Under the pieces are notes generated by a model, which was given only the letters and a program-made list of their open reading frames with translations, searched no databases and was not told where the DNA came from. Positions 44,752-52,738 of a stretch of DNA of 64,000 nucleotides are shown piece after piece; positions within the stretch are counted from its first letter, which is position 1, and every line of letters begins with the position of its first letter. Source of the stretch: Chitinophaga pendula (GTDB lineage Bacteria > Bacteroidota > Bacteroidia > Chitinophagales > Chitinophagaceae); the NCBI RefSeq assembly GCF_020386615.1, contig NZ_CP077769.1, forward strand, positions 4,774,001-4,838,000, written 5' to 3'. Both the position numbers and the translations under genes were made by a program.

Positions 44752-45759
44752 TTAGATATTGCCTGGCTTATATACCCGCGATACCCGCTGCTCCAGCAAC
44801 ATAAAGTCCGCTAATACCATCGCCGTCACCGCCTCCAGTACCACCGGCACCCGCAACGCAATGCACAGATCATGCCGGCCCTTCACACTGAAAGACTCCA
44901 CCTCCCCGCTTTTGATATTCAGCGTATGCTGCTCCTTCGGCGTACTCGACGTAGGCTTCACCGCAATACGGAACACCAACGGATTACCATTGGTAATACC
45001 TCCCACCACACCGCCGGCATGGTTGGTCGCAGTGGTCCCCTTACTGTCAATGATCGCATCATTATGCTCCACACCTTTCATACGGGCCGCCGCAAAACCA
45101 GCACCGAATTCAATACCTTTAATAGCAGGGATAGCAAACACCGCATGCGCAATAGCAGATTCGACAGAATCAAAGAAGGGCTCCCCTAATCCCACAGGTA
45201 GTCCCGTCACCACACATTCCACAATACCACCCACAGAATCCTTCGCAGCAATAGCCGCTTCCAACCCCTGCTCCGCATCCGGTAAACCTCCTACTTCTGT
45301 GATCCTTGCCTGCACCTGTATACCGCCGCCGAGTATCTTCTTGGCAATCACACCGGCAGCTACCAGGTTCAATGTCAACCGGCCACTGAAGTGACCACCT
45401 CCCCGGTAGTCTTCATAACCTCCGAACTTCTCCGTCGCCACAAAATCAGCATGTCCCGGCCGGGGAAACTCCCGCAGCTTCTCATAATCCGTACTGCGCG
45501 TATTGTTGTTCTCAAATAAGATCGTAATAGGCGCACCGGTCGTATGCCCATTGTACACACCAGACTTGAGGAAAGGAAGATCATCTTCCTTACGGGGAGT
45601 AGTCCCCTTCGCTCCCGCCTTCCGGCGACCCAGATCAGCCAGGAAATCCTCCTGCTGCAAAGGAATACCCGCCGGCGTACCGTCGATGTTAACACCTACA
45701 CTCTCTCCGTGCGATTCCCCAAATACATTTACCCTGAATATTCTGCCGAAACTATTCAC
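44752..45759 (-). CDS. aroC: Chorismate synthase
   Basis: 335 residues, slightly shorter than the usual 350-390. It eliminates phosphate from EPSP to make chorismate, using reduced FMN. Conserved pieces are FGRIFRVNVFGESHGESVGVNIDGTPAGI, RRKAGAKGTTPRKEDD, SGVYNGHTTGAPI, RPGHADF, YEDYRGGGHFSGRLT, and NGNPLVFRIAVKPTSST, with ARG and His positions of the active site kept. The C-terminus ends soon after LEAVTAMVLADFMLLEQ. Last gene of the seven-gene aromatic operon, 47 bp after aroA. Confidence 0.95.
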   Translation of the reverse strand: MNSFGRIFRVNVFGESHGESVGVNIDGTPAGIPLQQEDFLADLGRRKAGAKGTTPRKEDDLPFLKSGVYNGHTTGAPITILFENNNTRSTDYEKLREFPRPGHADFVATEKFGGYEDYRGGGHFSGRLTLNLVAAGVIAKKILGGGIQVQARITEVGGLPDAEQGLEAAIAAKDSVGGIVECVVTGLPVGLGEPFFDSVESAIAHAVFAIPAIKGIEFGAGFAAARMKGVEHNDAIIDSKGTTATNHAGGVVGGITNGNPLVFRIAVKPTSSTPKEQHTLNIKSGEVESFSVKGRHDLCIALRVPVVLEAVTAMVLADFMLLEQRVSRVYKPGNI

Positions 45760-45806
45760 CTGATTGTTGTTTTTTATGACGCCATCCGCTTACGCAGACA
45801 GTAAAA

Positions 45807-47090
45807 TTAAGAATGATGCACCGCCTCGCTGTCTACCTTACTCACCTGCCCACCCAGCTGCTCCAGGTGATCATAGAACTCAGGATACGACTTATTGATC
45901 GCTTCCGCATTTTCAATCACCACCGGACCGTCTGCCGTCAACGCAGCTACCGCACAAGCCATCGCAATACGGTGGTCATTATGTGAATGCACCACCGCGC
46001 CTTTGATACCAGTACCGCCATGCACCCGCATCTCATCACCGTTCAGCTCTATAAGGATTCCCATCTTGCCAAACTCCTGCTGCAAAGTAATACCACGGTC
46101 ACTCTCCTTGTGCGCCAACCGGCTCACACCTTGGATACGCGTCACCCCCTCACAGTTAGCCGCCAGCGCTACCAACGGAGGAAACAAATCAGGACAGTCC
46201 GTAGCGTCAAAATCAAAACCACGCAGCCCACTCTTCTCCACGATCATCGTAAACATACCGGGCAACAGCTGCGCACCGGCCTTTTCCAATGCCTCCAGGA
46301 TCGCCTTATCCGATTGTGCAGAATGTGTATTCAGATGATGCACCTCCGCCTTACCAGCTACCGCAGCAGCCACCAGCAGGAAAGCAGCACCACTCCAATC
46401 ACCTTCTACCGTATAGTCACCAGCCTGGTAACGTTGCTTGCTACCAAACCGGAATTGTTCAAAATCATGTTGCTCCACCTTCACTCCAAACTGCTCCATC
46501 AACTGCAACGTCAAAGCAATATATGGTTTGCTCTTCAAGTCCTTCACCGTAATAGTCACATGCTCCGCCACTGACCCGAATGCCATCAGCAAACCCGTCA
46601 GAAACTGAGAACTCAACGAACCGTCTATTGTAATGTCCTTCGCCTGCAAAGGCCCTTGTATCTGCAAAGGCAACTTGCCCTCCTGCGTCTTACATTGCAC
46701 CCCCAGCTGAGGCAATACCTCCTCAAAGAAATGCATCGGACGAGTAGTTAAACTGCCATGCCCGTTAATCGTAATCGCCAACTCAGCAAGCGCAGCAATG
46801 GGCGTAAACATACGTATACCCAGCCCCGACTCACCACAGTTGATCTCATCGTAAAAAGGTCGTACCCCCTGGCTCGTGATCTCTATATGATCCTCCACCC
46901 GGCGGATCTTCGCACCAAGGTTCTCCGCTACCTCCAATGCCGCCAGACAGTCATTACTCAATCCGGGATTACGGATAATACTCTTCCCCTGACTCAATAA
47001 CGCCGCCGCCACAGCACGTTGCATAGCACTCTTGGACGGATTCGCTGTTACCGTTCCTTTTATTACTCCTGGTGATACAGTTACTTTCAT
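45807..47090 (-). CDS. aroA: 3-phosphoshikimate 1-carboxyvinyltransferase (EPSP synthase)
   Basis: 427 residues, the normal length. It joins phosphoenolpyruvate to shikimate-3-phosphate. The N-terminal segment KGTVTANPSKSAMQRAVAAALLSQG carries the substrate-binding K-S region; the usual family form is PGSKSxxxRA, here NPSKSAMQRA. NCGESGLGIRMFTPIAAL is the PEP/inhibitor site region, where the common NAGTAxR is replaced by CGESGLGIR, as in other divergent Bacteroidota AroA. Also conserved are GSLSSQFLTGLLMA, EGDWSGAAFLLVAAAV, DCPDLFPPLVALAA and VHSHNDHRIAMACAVAAL. In operon with aroB upstream (49 bp) and aroC downstream. Confidence 0.93.
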   Translation of the reverse strand: MKVTVSPGVIKGTVTANPSKSAMQRAVAAALLSQGKSIIRNPGLSNDCLAALEVAENLGAKIRRVEDHIEITSQGVRPFYDEINCGESGLGIRMFTPIAALAELAITINGHGSLTTRPMHFFEEVLPQLGVQCKTQEGKLPLQIQGPLQAKDITIDGSLSSQFLTGLLMAFGSVAEHVTITVKDLKSKPYIALTLQLMEQFGVKVEQHDFEQFRFGSKQRYQAGDYTVEGDWSGAAFLLVAAAVAGKAEVHHLNTHSAQSDKAILEALEKAGAQLLPGMFTMIVEKSGLRGFDFDATDCPDLFPPLVALAANCEGVTRIQGVSRLAHKESDRGITLQQEFGKMGILIELNGDEMRVHGGTGIKGAVVHSHNDHRIAMACAVAALTADGPVVIENAEAINKSYPEFYDHLEQLGGQVSKVDSEAVHHS

Positions 47091-47139
47091 ATGTTGTATG
47101 TTCTGACGCTGAATAAATAATTAACCAATGATCCTCCCA

Positions 47140-48165
47140 TTACAGCTCCTGTAAATACTGCTTCAGATCATCTATCGGAATAGGTTGGGTCAATGCCTGA
47201 CCAATCTCTTTCAACAATACAAAATGTATCGCCGCCCCATCCCGCTTTTTGTCCAGTTTAAAAAGGTTGAATACCGCCTCCTTATCTGTACTCATCGTTA
47301 CCGGCAACTGGTAATCGTTGATCAACCGGATCAACCGGTTAGTCTGCTCCACCGGCAATCCCGACAACTTCTCAGACAACTTCGCCGCCGCCACCATACC
47401 AATAGCCACCGCCTTACCGTGCGCAATATTTTCTAACTTCTCTACCGCATGCCCCAACGTATGCCCGAAGTTCAACCAACGACGCTGCCCCGTCTCAAAC
47501 TCATCATTCAATACCACCTGCGTCTTCAACTCCACAGATCGCTCCACCAGGTACTCTAACACAGCCACATCCCTGGCCAACGCCTTATCACGGTGCTGCT
47601 CCAGGTAGTCGAACAACTGCACATCCAGGATACAGGCATACTTGATGATCTCGGCAAACCCATTGTGCCACTCCTCATCAGGCATCGTAGCCGGAAGGGT
47701 ATAATCAAACAAGATAAAAGAGGGCTGATTAATAGTACCCAGCATATTCTTATGCTGACCATGATTGATACCATTTTTACCGCCAATAGAAGCGTCTACC
47801 TGCGCCAGTAAAGTACTGGGCACAAAACCAAATGGAATACCCCGCATATAAATACTCGCCGCAAAGCCGGTAAGGTCCGTGACCATACCACCGCCAATGC
47901 CCACCAGCATAGTCTTCCGGTCCGCCTCCAACGCTATCAGCCCGTCTATGATCTGCTGTAAAACATCCATCGCCTTGTGCTCCTCCCCATCAGGGATCAC
48001 CAGCTTCTTCCATCCGGGCAACTTATGCGCATGGTGCTTATCCACATTCTCATCCAACACCAATATAGTGCGGGACATGTCTACATAATTACCAAGATTG
48101 ACCAGGCTTTCTCCCAGATGGTATTTCGTCGTGCTATGCTGAAATTGATTCGTTAATGTCTTCAT
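47140..48165 (-). CDS. aroB: 3-dehydroquinate synthase
   Basis: 341 residues from ATG 48165; a frame start at 48222 lengthens it by 19 unconserved residues. It cyclises DAHP to 3-dehydroquinate with NAD+ and a divalent metal. The NAD site is VGIGGGMVTDLTGFAASIYMRGIPFGFVPSTLLAQVDASIGGKNGINHG. The metal ligands lie in NGFAEIIKYACI and in RWLNFGHTLGHAVEKL (His positions). The carboxylate-binding Lys is in GGKNGIN. In operon; the preceding gap of 98 bp to the DAHP synthase gene holds no terminator. Confidence 0.95.
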   Translation of the reverse strand: MKTLTNQFQHSTTKYHLGESLVNLGNYVDMSRTILVLDENVDKHHAHKLPGWKKLVIPDGEEHKAMDVLQQIIDGLIALEADRKTMLVGIGGGMVTDLTGFAASIYMRGIPFGFVPSTLLAQVDASIGGKNGINHGQHKNMLGTINQPSFILFDYTLPATMPDEEWHNGFAEIIKYACILDVQLFDYLEQHRDKALARDVAVLEYLVERSVELKTQVVLNDEFETGQRRWLNFGHTLGHAVEKLENIAHGKAVAIGMVAAAKLSEKLSGLPVEQTNRLIRLINDYQLPVTMSTDKEAVFNLFKLDKKRDGAAIHFVLLKEIGQALTQPIPIDDLKQYLQEL

Positions 48166-48263
48166 ATATACGGAATGGATGGCACTTGCCGCATGCCTGT
48201 AATGTGTAAAATTGCAGATCACAATATTAACACATCACAGACACACAACGCTATGCTGCTGCA

Positions 48264-49361
48264 TTATGCATTTTTTTCGTCACTCATCACCTTGTTCTGG
48301 CGGTTAATAGATTCCAGGTGTACCGCATCAAAATATTTCAGGATGAAATCTTTCGTCAGACCCAGCTTCTCACCTTTCTTGATATTGCGATCCAATATCT
48401 CATTCCAGCGGTTCGTCTGAAGGATAGTGATGTCGTTCTCTTTTTTGTAAATACCGATCTTCTCAGCTACCTTCATACGATTGCTCAGCAACAGCATGAT
48501 CTCATCATCGATCTGGTTGATCTGCGCGCGCAGCTTCTCCAACGCACTGTTGAACTCCTTCTTGTCAGAGTGCTCATGACGCCATACAATGCTGTCCAGT
48601 ATCTCCGCCAGACGCTCAGGTGTCACCTGCTGTTTGGCATCGCTCCATGCATTATCAGGATCTACGTGAGACTCCAGCATCAGACCATCGTAATCAAGAT
48701 TAATAGCCTCCTGCGCTACATCCAGCAGGATGTCACGGCGACCAGTGATGTGGCTGGGATCACAGATGATCGGCAACTCAGGCATACGACGCTTCAGCTC
48801 AATAGGCAAATGCCACATCGGCGCATTACGGAACTCCGTATTACCATAGCTGGAGAATCCACGGTGGATCAGACCTATCTCTTTAATACCAGCTTTCTGC
48901 ACACGCTCTACCGCACCAATCCACAACTCCAGGTCAGGATTGATCGGATTCTTGATCAACACCGTCTTATCTACACCTCTCAGTGCATCCGCTACTTCCT
49001 GCACAGAGAAAGGATTCACAGTTGTACGCGCACCTATCCACAGAATATCCACATCGAAGTGCAAAGCATCTTCCACCTGCTTGGCAGTAGCTACTTCCAC
49101 CGCCAGCGGCAGTCCTGTCAACTCACGCGCCTTCTGTAACCAGGGCAAACCTTTAGTACCTATCCCTTCAAAAGAACCAGGACGTGTACGGGGCTTCCAG
49201 ATACCGGCACGCAATACGTCTACTTTACCGGTCTTGGCTAACGCCAGTGCTGTAGCTAACACTTGTTCCTCTGTCTCCGCACTGCATGGACCGGAAATGA
49301 TCAACGGCTTCTTGTCGGAGGAAGGATCGGCGAATTTGGTTTTGGCTAAAATCTGTTCCAT
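48264..49361 (-). CDS. DAHP synthase fused to chorismate mutase
   Basis: 365 residues from ATG 49361. Residues of about 1-265 form a type I-beta DAHP synthase (3-deoxy-7-phosphoheptulonate synthase) that joins PEP and erythrose-4-phosphate: LIISGPCSAETEEQVLATA, LRAGIWKPRTRPGSFEGIG, WIGARTTVNPFSVQEVADAL, GLIHRGFSS, PIICDPSHITGRRDIL and DGLMLESHVDPDNAWSDAKQQVTPE. Residues of about 275-355 form an AroQ chorismate mutase: LEKLRAQINQIDDEIMLLLSNRMKVAEKIGIYKKEN...ILQTNRWNEIL. The fused mutase may also make the synthase sensitive to prephenate, as in other bacteria; here that is inference. A 9-bp hairpin at 49376-49401 lies just upstream of the ATG. Confidence 0.94.
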   Translation of the reverse strand: MEQILAKTKFADPSSDKKPLIISGPCSAETEEQVLATALALAKTGKVDVLRAGIWKPRTRPGSFEGIGTKGLPWLQKARELTGLPLAVEVATAKQVEDALHFDVDILWIGARTTVNPFSVQEVADALRGVDKTVLIKNPINPDLELWIGAVERVQKAGIKEIGLIHRGFSSYGNTEFRNAPMWHLPIELKRRMPELPIICDPSHITGRRDILLDVAQEAINLDYDGLMLESHVDPDNAWSDAKQQVTPERLAEILDSIVWRHEHSDKKEFNSALEKLRAQINQIDDEIMLLLSNRMKVAEKIGIYKKENDITILQTNRWNEILDRNIKKGEKLGLTKDFILKYFDAVHLESINRQNKVMSDEKNA

Positions 49362-49375
49362 ATTTTTTTTGTTTA

Positions 49376-49401
49376 GGACCATGGCCCATACTCCATGGTC
49401 C
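49376..49401 (-). promoter_or_regulatory. Hairpin immediately upstream of the DAHP synthase start
   Basis: GGACCATGG (49376-49384) and CCATGGTCC (49393-49401) form a perfect 9-bp stem with an 8-nt loop. On the minus strand it is followed by TAAACAAAAAAAAT and the start codon 15 nt later. There is no T-run, so it is not a terminator. It may be an mRNA processing or stability element, or may block upstream in-frame ATG codons that lie within it. Confidence 0.45.
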
Positions 49402-49436
49402 ATGTAGATAATATTTGATGTTGATTGTACTTGTTA

Positions 49437-50279
49437 CTATTTCAATATTTTCCTGATCTTATTCGATTTCTGTATCAGCTTGTGAAACGCTTCGTAATCC
49501 TCACCTTCCAACAACTGCTTCATATGCTGCAATTGGTGAATATGCTCCTCCAATACATCCAGCACATTACTCCGGTTATGTTTGAAGATAGGCACCCACA
49601 TATCCGGTGAACTTTTTGCCAGACGCACCGTAGACTCAAAACCACCACTCGCTAGCTCAAATATGCGCCCCTGCTCCTTCTCCTTCTCCAACACCGTCAG
49701 CGCCAGCGCAAATGAAGTGATATGCGAGATATGAGATACATAAGCAGTATGCAGATCATGCTCCACACCATTCATATATACCAGCCGCATCTGCAACCGG
49801 TCCACCAACTGCTCTACCACCTCCAGCGCATCTTCATCACTGTTCCGCACATCACACAACACCATCGTCTTATGCGTGAAAAGATTACGTACCGCTGCTT
49901 CCGGACCGGAATACTCCGTACCCGCCATCGGGTGCGCTGCCACAAAACGACCCCGCTTCGGATGGCCAGCCACCAGCTCCAATATCTTCTCCTTAGTAGA
50001 TCCCACATCCATCACCACCTGCCCGGGACGCACCTTGTCCAGTATACCGGGTAGTACCTTCAACAAAGCATCCACCGGTATCGCCAGTATCAACAGGTCC
50101 GCACGTTGCAAAGCATCCTCCAGCGTACTGCCCTCATCAATGATCTTTAACGCCCGCGCCATGTCCAGGTTCTCCTGGGAAAGATCCACACCTAATACCC
50201 AGTTCGTCACACCCTTCTCCTTCAGGCTCATCGCCAGAGAACCTCCTATTAATCCCACACCTACTACTGCTGTTATCAT
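49437..50279 (-). CDS. tyrA: Prephenate dehydrogenase
   Basis: 280 residues. It oxidises and decarboxylates prephenate to 4-hydroxyphenylpyruvate for tyrosine. The NAD site is MITAVVGVGLIGGSLAMSLKEKG (GxGxxGG). DVGSTKEKI, FVAAHPMAGTEYSGPEAA (with the substrate-contacting His), and VEHDLHTAYVSHISHITSFALA with its second conserved His are all present. No ACT domain is present; feedback control therefore probably comes from elsewhere. Lies between the aminotransferase (30 bp upstream) and the DAHP synthase gene (75 bp downstream). Confidence 0.94.
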   Translation of the reverse strand: MITAVVGVGLIGGSLAMSLKEKGVTNWVLGVDLSQENLDMARALKIIDEGSTLEDALQRADLLILAIPVDALLKVLPGILDKVRPGQVVMDVGSTKEKILELVAGHPKRGRFVAAHPMAGTEYSGPEAAVRNLFTHKTMVLCDVRNSDEDALEVVEQLVDRLQMRLVYMNGVEHDLHTAYVSHISHITSFALALTVLEKEKEQGRIFELASGGFESTVRLAKSSPDMWVPIFKHNRSNVLDVLEEHIHQLQHMKQLLEGEDYEAFHKLIQKSNKIRKILK

Positions 50280-50309
50280 TTTATCTGAATAATTGACCTT
50301 TAATAATTA

Positions 50310-51476
50310 TTATGCATTTACTACAGCACGGATACGCTGAATAGCTTCTTCAAAAACAACTTCATCCTTACAAAGACTCACACGTATATAACCGTTACCG
50401 TTACTACCGAAAATGCCGCCGGGAGTAATGAATACCTTCGCCTCCTGCAATATCTTGTCCGTTAGCACATACCCGTCTTTCACATCAGCCGGTATCTTCG
50501 CCCATACAAACATACCCACTTGCTGCTCATCAAAAGTGCAACCCAGCAGCGACAGCAACTCAAATACCTTCTTCCTCCGGCCACGGTAAATAGCATTCAG
50601 CTCATCATACCATTCCTTACCCAGCTCCAGCGCCTTCACCGCTGCCATCTGCACCGGCTGGAACATACCAGAATCCATATTGCTCTTGAACCGCAATACC
50701 TCATTCAGGAACTCCGCCTTACCTACCAACATCCCCACTCGCCATCCGGCCATATTGGAAGACTTACTCAGAGAGTTCAGCTCCAATACCACATCCTTTG
50801 CACCTTCCACCTGCAACAGGCTCTCCGGGTGCTCATTCAGAATGAAACTATACGGATTGTCATGACAGATCAGGATGTTATGCTGCTTGCCAAAAGCCAC
50901 CAGCTGACGGCCGAAATCAGCGCCTGCTTTAGTCCCGGTAGGCATATGCGGATAGTTCACCCACATCAGTTTCACCTTGCTCAGATCCTGCGCAGCCAAT
51001 GCTTCCAGATCCGGCAACCATCCATGCGCCTCATCCAATGCATATTCCCTCACAGTAGCGCCACTCAGCTGCACCGCAGAACGATACGTCGGATAACCCG
51101 GATTAGGGATCAACGCTTCATCCCCCTCCTGCAGATAAGTCATACAGATATGCATGATGCCTTCCTTAGAACCTATCAGTGGCAAAACCTCCGTATCCGG
51201 CTCCAACTGCACCTGGTAAAAACGCTGATACCAGCTAGCCATCGCCGCACGCAACGCCGGAATACCTTTATATCCCTGGTAAGCATGCACATTACTCTTC
51301 TGCGCCTGCTCATGCAAGGCAGCTACCACATCAGGATGAGGAGGCAGATCAGGACTTCCGATCCCCAGGTTGATCACCTGCGCCCCTGCCTTATTCATCT
51401 CATCTATTTCCCGCAGCTTCTTGGAGAAATAGTATTCTTCTGTATGTTGTAATCTTTTGGCTACTGCTATTTTCAT
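50310..51476 (-). CDS. Class I/II aminotransferase, probably aromatic
   Basis: 388-residue PLP fold-type I aminotransferase. Key pieces are INLGIGSPDLPPHPDVV, AYQGYKGIPALRAAMASWY, PLIGSKEGIMHICM, IPNPGYPTYRSAVQLSGATV, WVNYPHMPTGTKA (Asn binding the cofactor) and LNSLSKSSNMAGWRVGML with the Schiff-base Lys. By sequence it resembles LL-diaminopimelate- and alanine-type aminotransferases. Its place between pheA and tyrA in a transcript under aromatic attenuation points to transamination of phenylpyruvate and 4-hydroxyphenylpyruvate. The conserved active site does not by itself prove the substrate. Confidence 0.88.
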   Translation of the reverse strand: MKIAVAKRLQHTEEYYFSKKLREIDEMNKAGAQVINLGIGSPDLPPHPDVVAALHEQAQKSNVHAYQGYKGIPALRAAMASWYQRFYQVQLEPDTEVLPLIGSKEGIMHICMTYLQEGDEALIPNPGYPTYRSAVQLSGATVREYALDEAHGWLPDLEALAAQDLSKVKLMWVNYPHMPTGTKAGADFGRQLVAFGKQHNILICHDNPYSFILNEHPESLLQVEGAKDVVLELNSLSKSSNMAGWRVGMLVGKAEFLNEVLRFKSNMDSGMFQPVQMAAVKALELGKEWYDELNAIYRGRRKKVFELLSLLGCTFDEQQVGMFVWAKIPADVKDGYVLTDKILQEAKVFITPGGIFGSNGNGYIRVSLCKDEVVFEEAIQRIRAVVNA

Positions 51477-51512
51477 AAAATCGTTATGGTGGTCTGCGTT
51501 ATATGCGTTGAG

Positions 51513-52340
51513 TTATGCGTGTGTTTTGCCTTTCTTATAGATACCTAATACCTTCAGGTGCTCCGTCAACGGCTCTATTTTCTCCAACGCCCGGCGGATA
51601 TGCTGCAGGTCCTCAAACTCCATATCAGCATGGAAATAATAATTCCACTCCTTCGCCGGTATAGGAAAAGACTGCAGCTTGGACAGGTTAATACCCGCAT
51701 CCGCGATCTTACCCAACACCTTCGCCAGACTACCACGGTCATGAGAAGTCTGGAAATAAACAGAGGCCTTATTAGCATCCTCCGCCGCCTCCACTCCATT
51801 CCGGGAGATCACCAGGAAACGGGTGTAGTTGTTCTTCGCAGTATGAATATTCGGTGCAATAATGTCCAGATCGAAAATATCCGCTGCCAGCTTACCCGCA
51901 ATAGCCGCCACACTCTTCAACTTCTTATGACGCACATGTTTGGCACTCAGCGCCGTATCCTCCGTCTCCACCAGCTTAATATGTGGATACTTCTCCAGAA
52001 AATCCGCACATTGTAACAATGCCATCGGATGAGAATGCACCTCCCGGATATCCTCCATGGTCTGACCCGGCAACACCATCAGGTGCTGGTTGATCTGCAG
52101 ATAAAGCTCTCCCACTATATGAAGCGCGGAATTTTTTAATAAGGTATAGTTGGGCAGTATACTGCCAGCAATAGAATTCTCGATGGCCATCACCCCTCCA
52201 TCCACTTCATCCTCCTGCTTAACCCTTCTTACGAGTTCAGCAAAAGAAGCGCAGGAAGCAATTTCTGTTTGCTTACCATAATATCGCTCCGCTGCCACCT
52301 GGTGAAAACATCCTTCGAATCCTTGTATAGCTATTTTCAT
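51513..52340 (-). CDS. pheA: Prephenate dehydratase with ACT domain
   Basis: 275 residues, monofunctional. It converts prephenate to phenylpyruvate. The catalytic domain (about 1-185) has IAIQGFEGCFHQVAAERYYG, VDGGVMAIENSIAGSI and the catalytic Thr in NNYTRFLVISR. The ACT domain (about 195-272) carries DRGSLAKVLGKIADAGINLSKLQSFPI. In proteobacterial enzymes the Phe site is the ESRP motif; here the same place reads QSFP, so allosteric inhibition by Phe may differ. First structural gene of the operon, about 75 nt after the second attenuator terminator. A further small hairpin (TAGTTGC-TAC-GCAACTA, near 52381-52398) lies in between. Confidence 0.94.
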   Translation of the reverse strand: MKIAIQGFEGCFHQVAAERYYGKQTEIASCASFAELVRRVKQEDEVDGGVMAIENSIAGSILPNYTLLKNSALHIVGELYLQINQHLMVLPGQTMEDIREVHSHPMALLQCADFLEKYPHIKLVETEDTALSAKHVRHKKLKSVAAIAGKLAADIFDLDIIAPNIHTAKNNYTRFLVISRNGVEAAEDANKASVYFQTSHDRGSLAKVLGKIADAGINLSKLQSFPIPAKEWNYYFHADMEFEDLQHIRRALEKIEPLTEHLKVLGIYKKGKTHA

Positions 52341-52414
52341 TTTATATTCGATTATCGGGTGTGATTGGTTTACAGTAGATTAGTTGCTACAGCAACTAGC
52401 TACCTGAAATAAAA

Positions 52415-52440
52415 AAGGGCCCCGGTGAGTCGGGACCCTT
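52415..52440 (-). terminator. Attenuator terminator 2
   Basis: On the minus strand AAGGGTCCCG (52440-52431) pairs with CGGGGCCCTT (52424-52415), one U-G pair, loop ACTCAC. It is followed by TTTTATTT. It lies 37 nt after the stop codon of leader peptide 2. The 5' arm (52429-52441) can pair instead with 52483-52495 inside the leader gene: 12 of 13 positions, one of them G-U. Confidence 0.85.
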
Positions 52441-52477
52441 TCTGTTGTAAGAATTTTATGTTGATGCTGTTGGTTCA

Positions 52478-52555
52478 TTACAAAAGAGTCCCGGCCTTTA
52501 CGACGTAAAAGAAGTAATAAAAAAAATAAGTGCTATAAAGGCAGAAACGTTGCAT
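52478..52555 (-). CDS. Leader peptide 2, Phe/Tyr-rich, of the aromatic operon attenuator
   Basis: A 25-codon frame: it starts MQRFCLYST, continues with the run YFFYYFFY (eight aromatic residues together), and ends VVKAGTLL and TAA. Ten of 25 residues are aromatic (five Phe, five Tyr). A run of this kind before a terminator and an aromatic operon is the classic design of a leader peptide that measures charged tRNA. If Phe- or Tyr-tRNA is scarce the ribosome should stall in the run, leaving the distal segment GCCGGGACTCTTT (52495-52483) free to pair with the 5' arm of terminator 2. If translation reaches the stop, the ribosome covers that segment and the terminator forms. Confidence 0.85.
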   Translation of the reverse strand: MQRFCLYSTYFFYYFFYVVKAGTLL

Positions 52556-52585
52556 GTGATCTGTGATCGGTAACTATTTAAATTT

Positions 52586-52617
52586 AAAAGGGCCTCTCGT
52601 ATCCGAAAGGCCCTTTT
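52586..52617 (-). terminator. Attenuator terminator 1
   Basis: AAAAGGGCCT (52617-52608 on the minus strand) pairs perfectly with AGGCCCTTTT (52595-52586), with TCG/CGA in the inner part. The following tract is AAATTTAAATAG, so the terminal U's come mostly from the stem end. It ends 30 nt before the ATG of leader peptide 2. Confidence 0.75.
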
Positions 52618-52653
52618 GTTAGTTTTTTTATGTTTATACTACAAACGACCTTA

Positions 52654-52716
52654 CTATTCCTGGTACCAGAAAAAGTAGAAACCATAAAAGTAACCAAAGG
52701 TCGAGTGCTGTATCAT
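52654..52716 (-). CDS. Leader peptide 1, Phe/Tyr/Trp-rich
   Basis: A 20-codon frame beginning MIQHSTFGYFYG and continuing FYFFWYQE, then TAG. Ten of 20 residues are aromatic: five Phe, four Tyr, one Trp. It is the first reading frame of the operon transcript, 23 nt after the -7 element at 52739-52746. Right after its stop, AAGGTCGTTTG (52652-52642) can pair with the 5' arm of terminator 1 (CAAAAGGGCCTT, 52618-52607): AAGGTC with GGCCTT and TTTG with CAAA, one mismatch and one bulge. This is a weaker antiterminator than that of leader 2. Confidence 0.78.
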   Translation of the reverse strand: MIQHSTFGYFYGFYFFWYQE

Positions 52717-52738
52717 TTTGTCTATTTGAATCTGGAAG

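Larger units (their letters stand above)
52415..52555 (-). promoter_or_regulatory. Transcription attenuator 2 (Phe/Tyr sensing)
   Basis: The whole element comprises leader peptide 2, antiterminator segment 52483-52495, and terminator 2. Alternative pairings are mutually exclusive because 52429-52441 belongs to both the antiterminator and the terminator stem. It controls pheA, the aminotransferase, tyrA, DAHP synthase-chorismate mutase, aroB, aroA and aroC. The mechanism is inferred from sequence; the parts are seen directly. Confidence 0.82.
52586..52716 (-). promoter_or_regulatory. Transcription attenuator 1 (Phe/Tyr/Trp sensing)
   Basis: Leader peptide 1, the antiterminator segment at 52642-52652 and terminator 1 together form a complete attenuator upstream of the second one. 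I see no promoter between them, so RNA polymerase must pass both to reach pheA. Confidence 0.72.

Noticed and set aside
44752..45759. aroC truncated
   Set aside because: 335 residues is on the short side, but all signature motifs are present and no frame disruption is seen.
52586..52640. Hairpin 52586-52617 as an ordinary plus-strand terminator
   Set aside because: A plus-strand T-run exists, but there is no plus-strand gene before it; the minus-strand attenuator reading explains it better.
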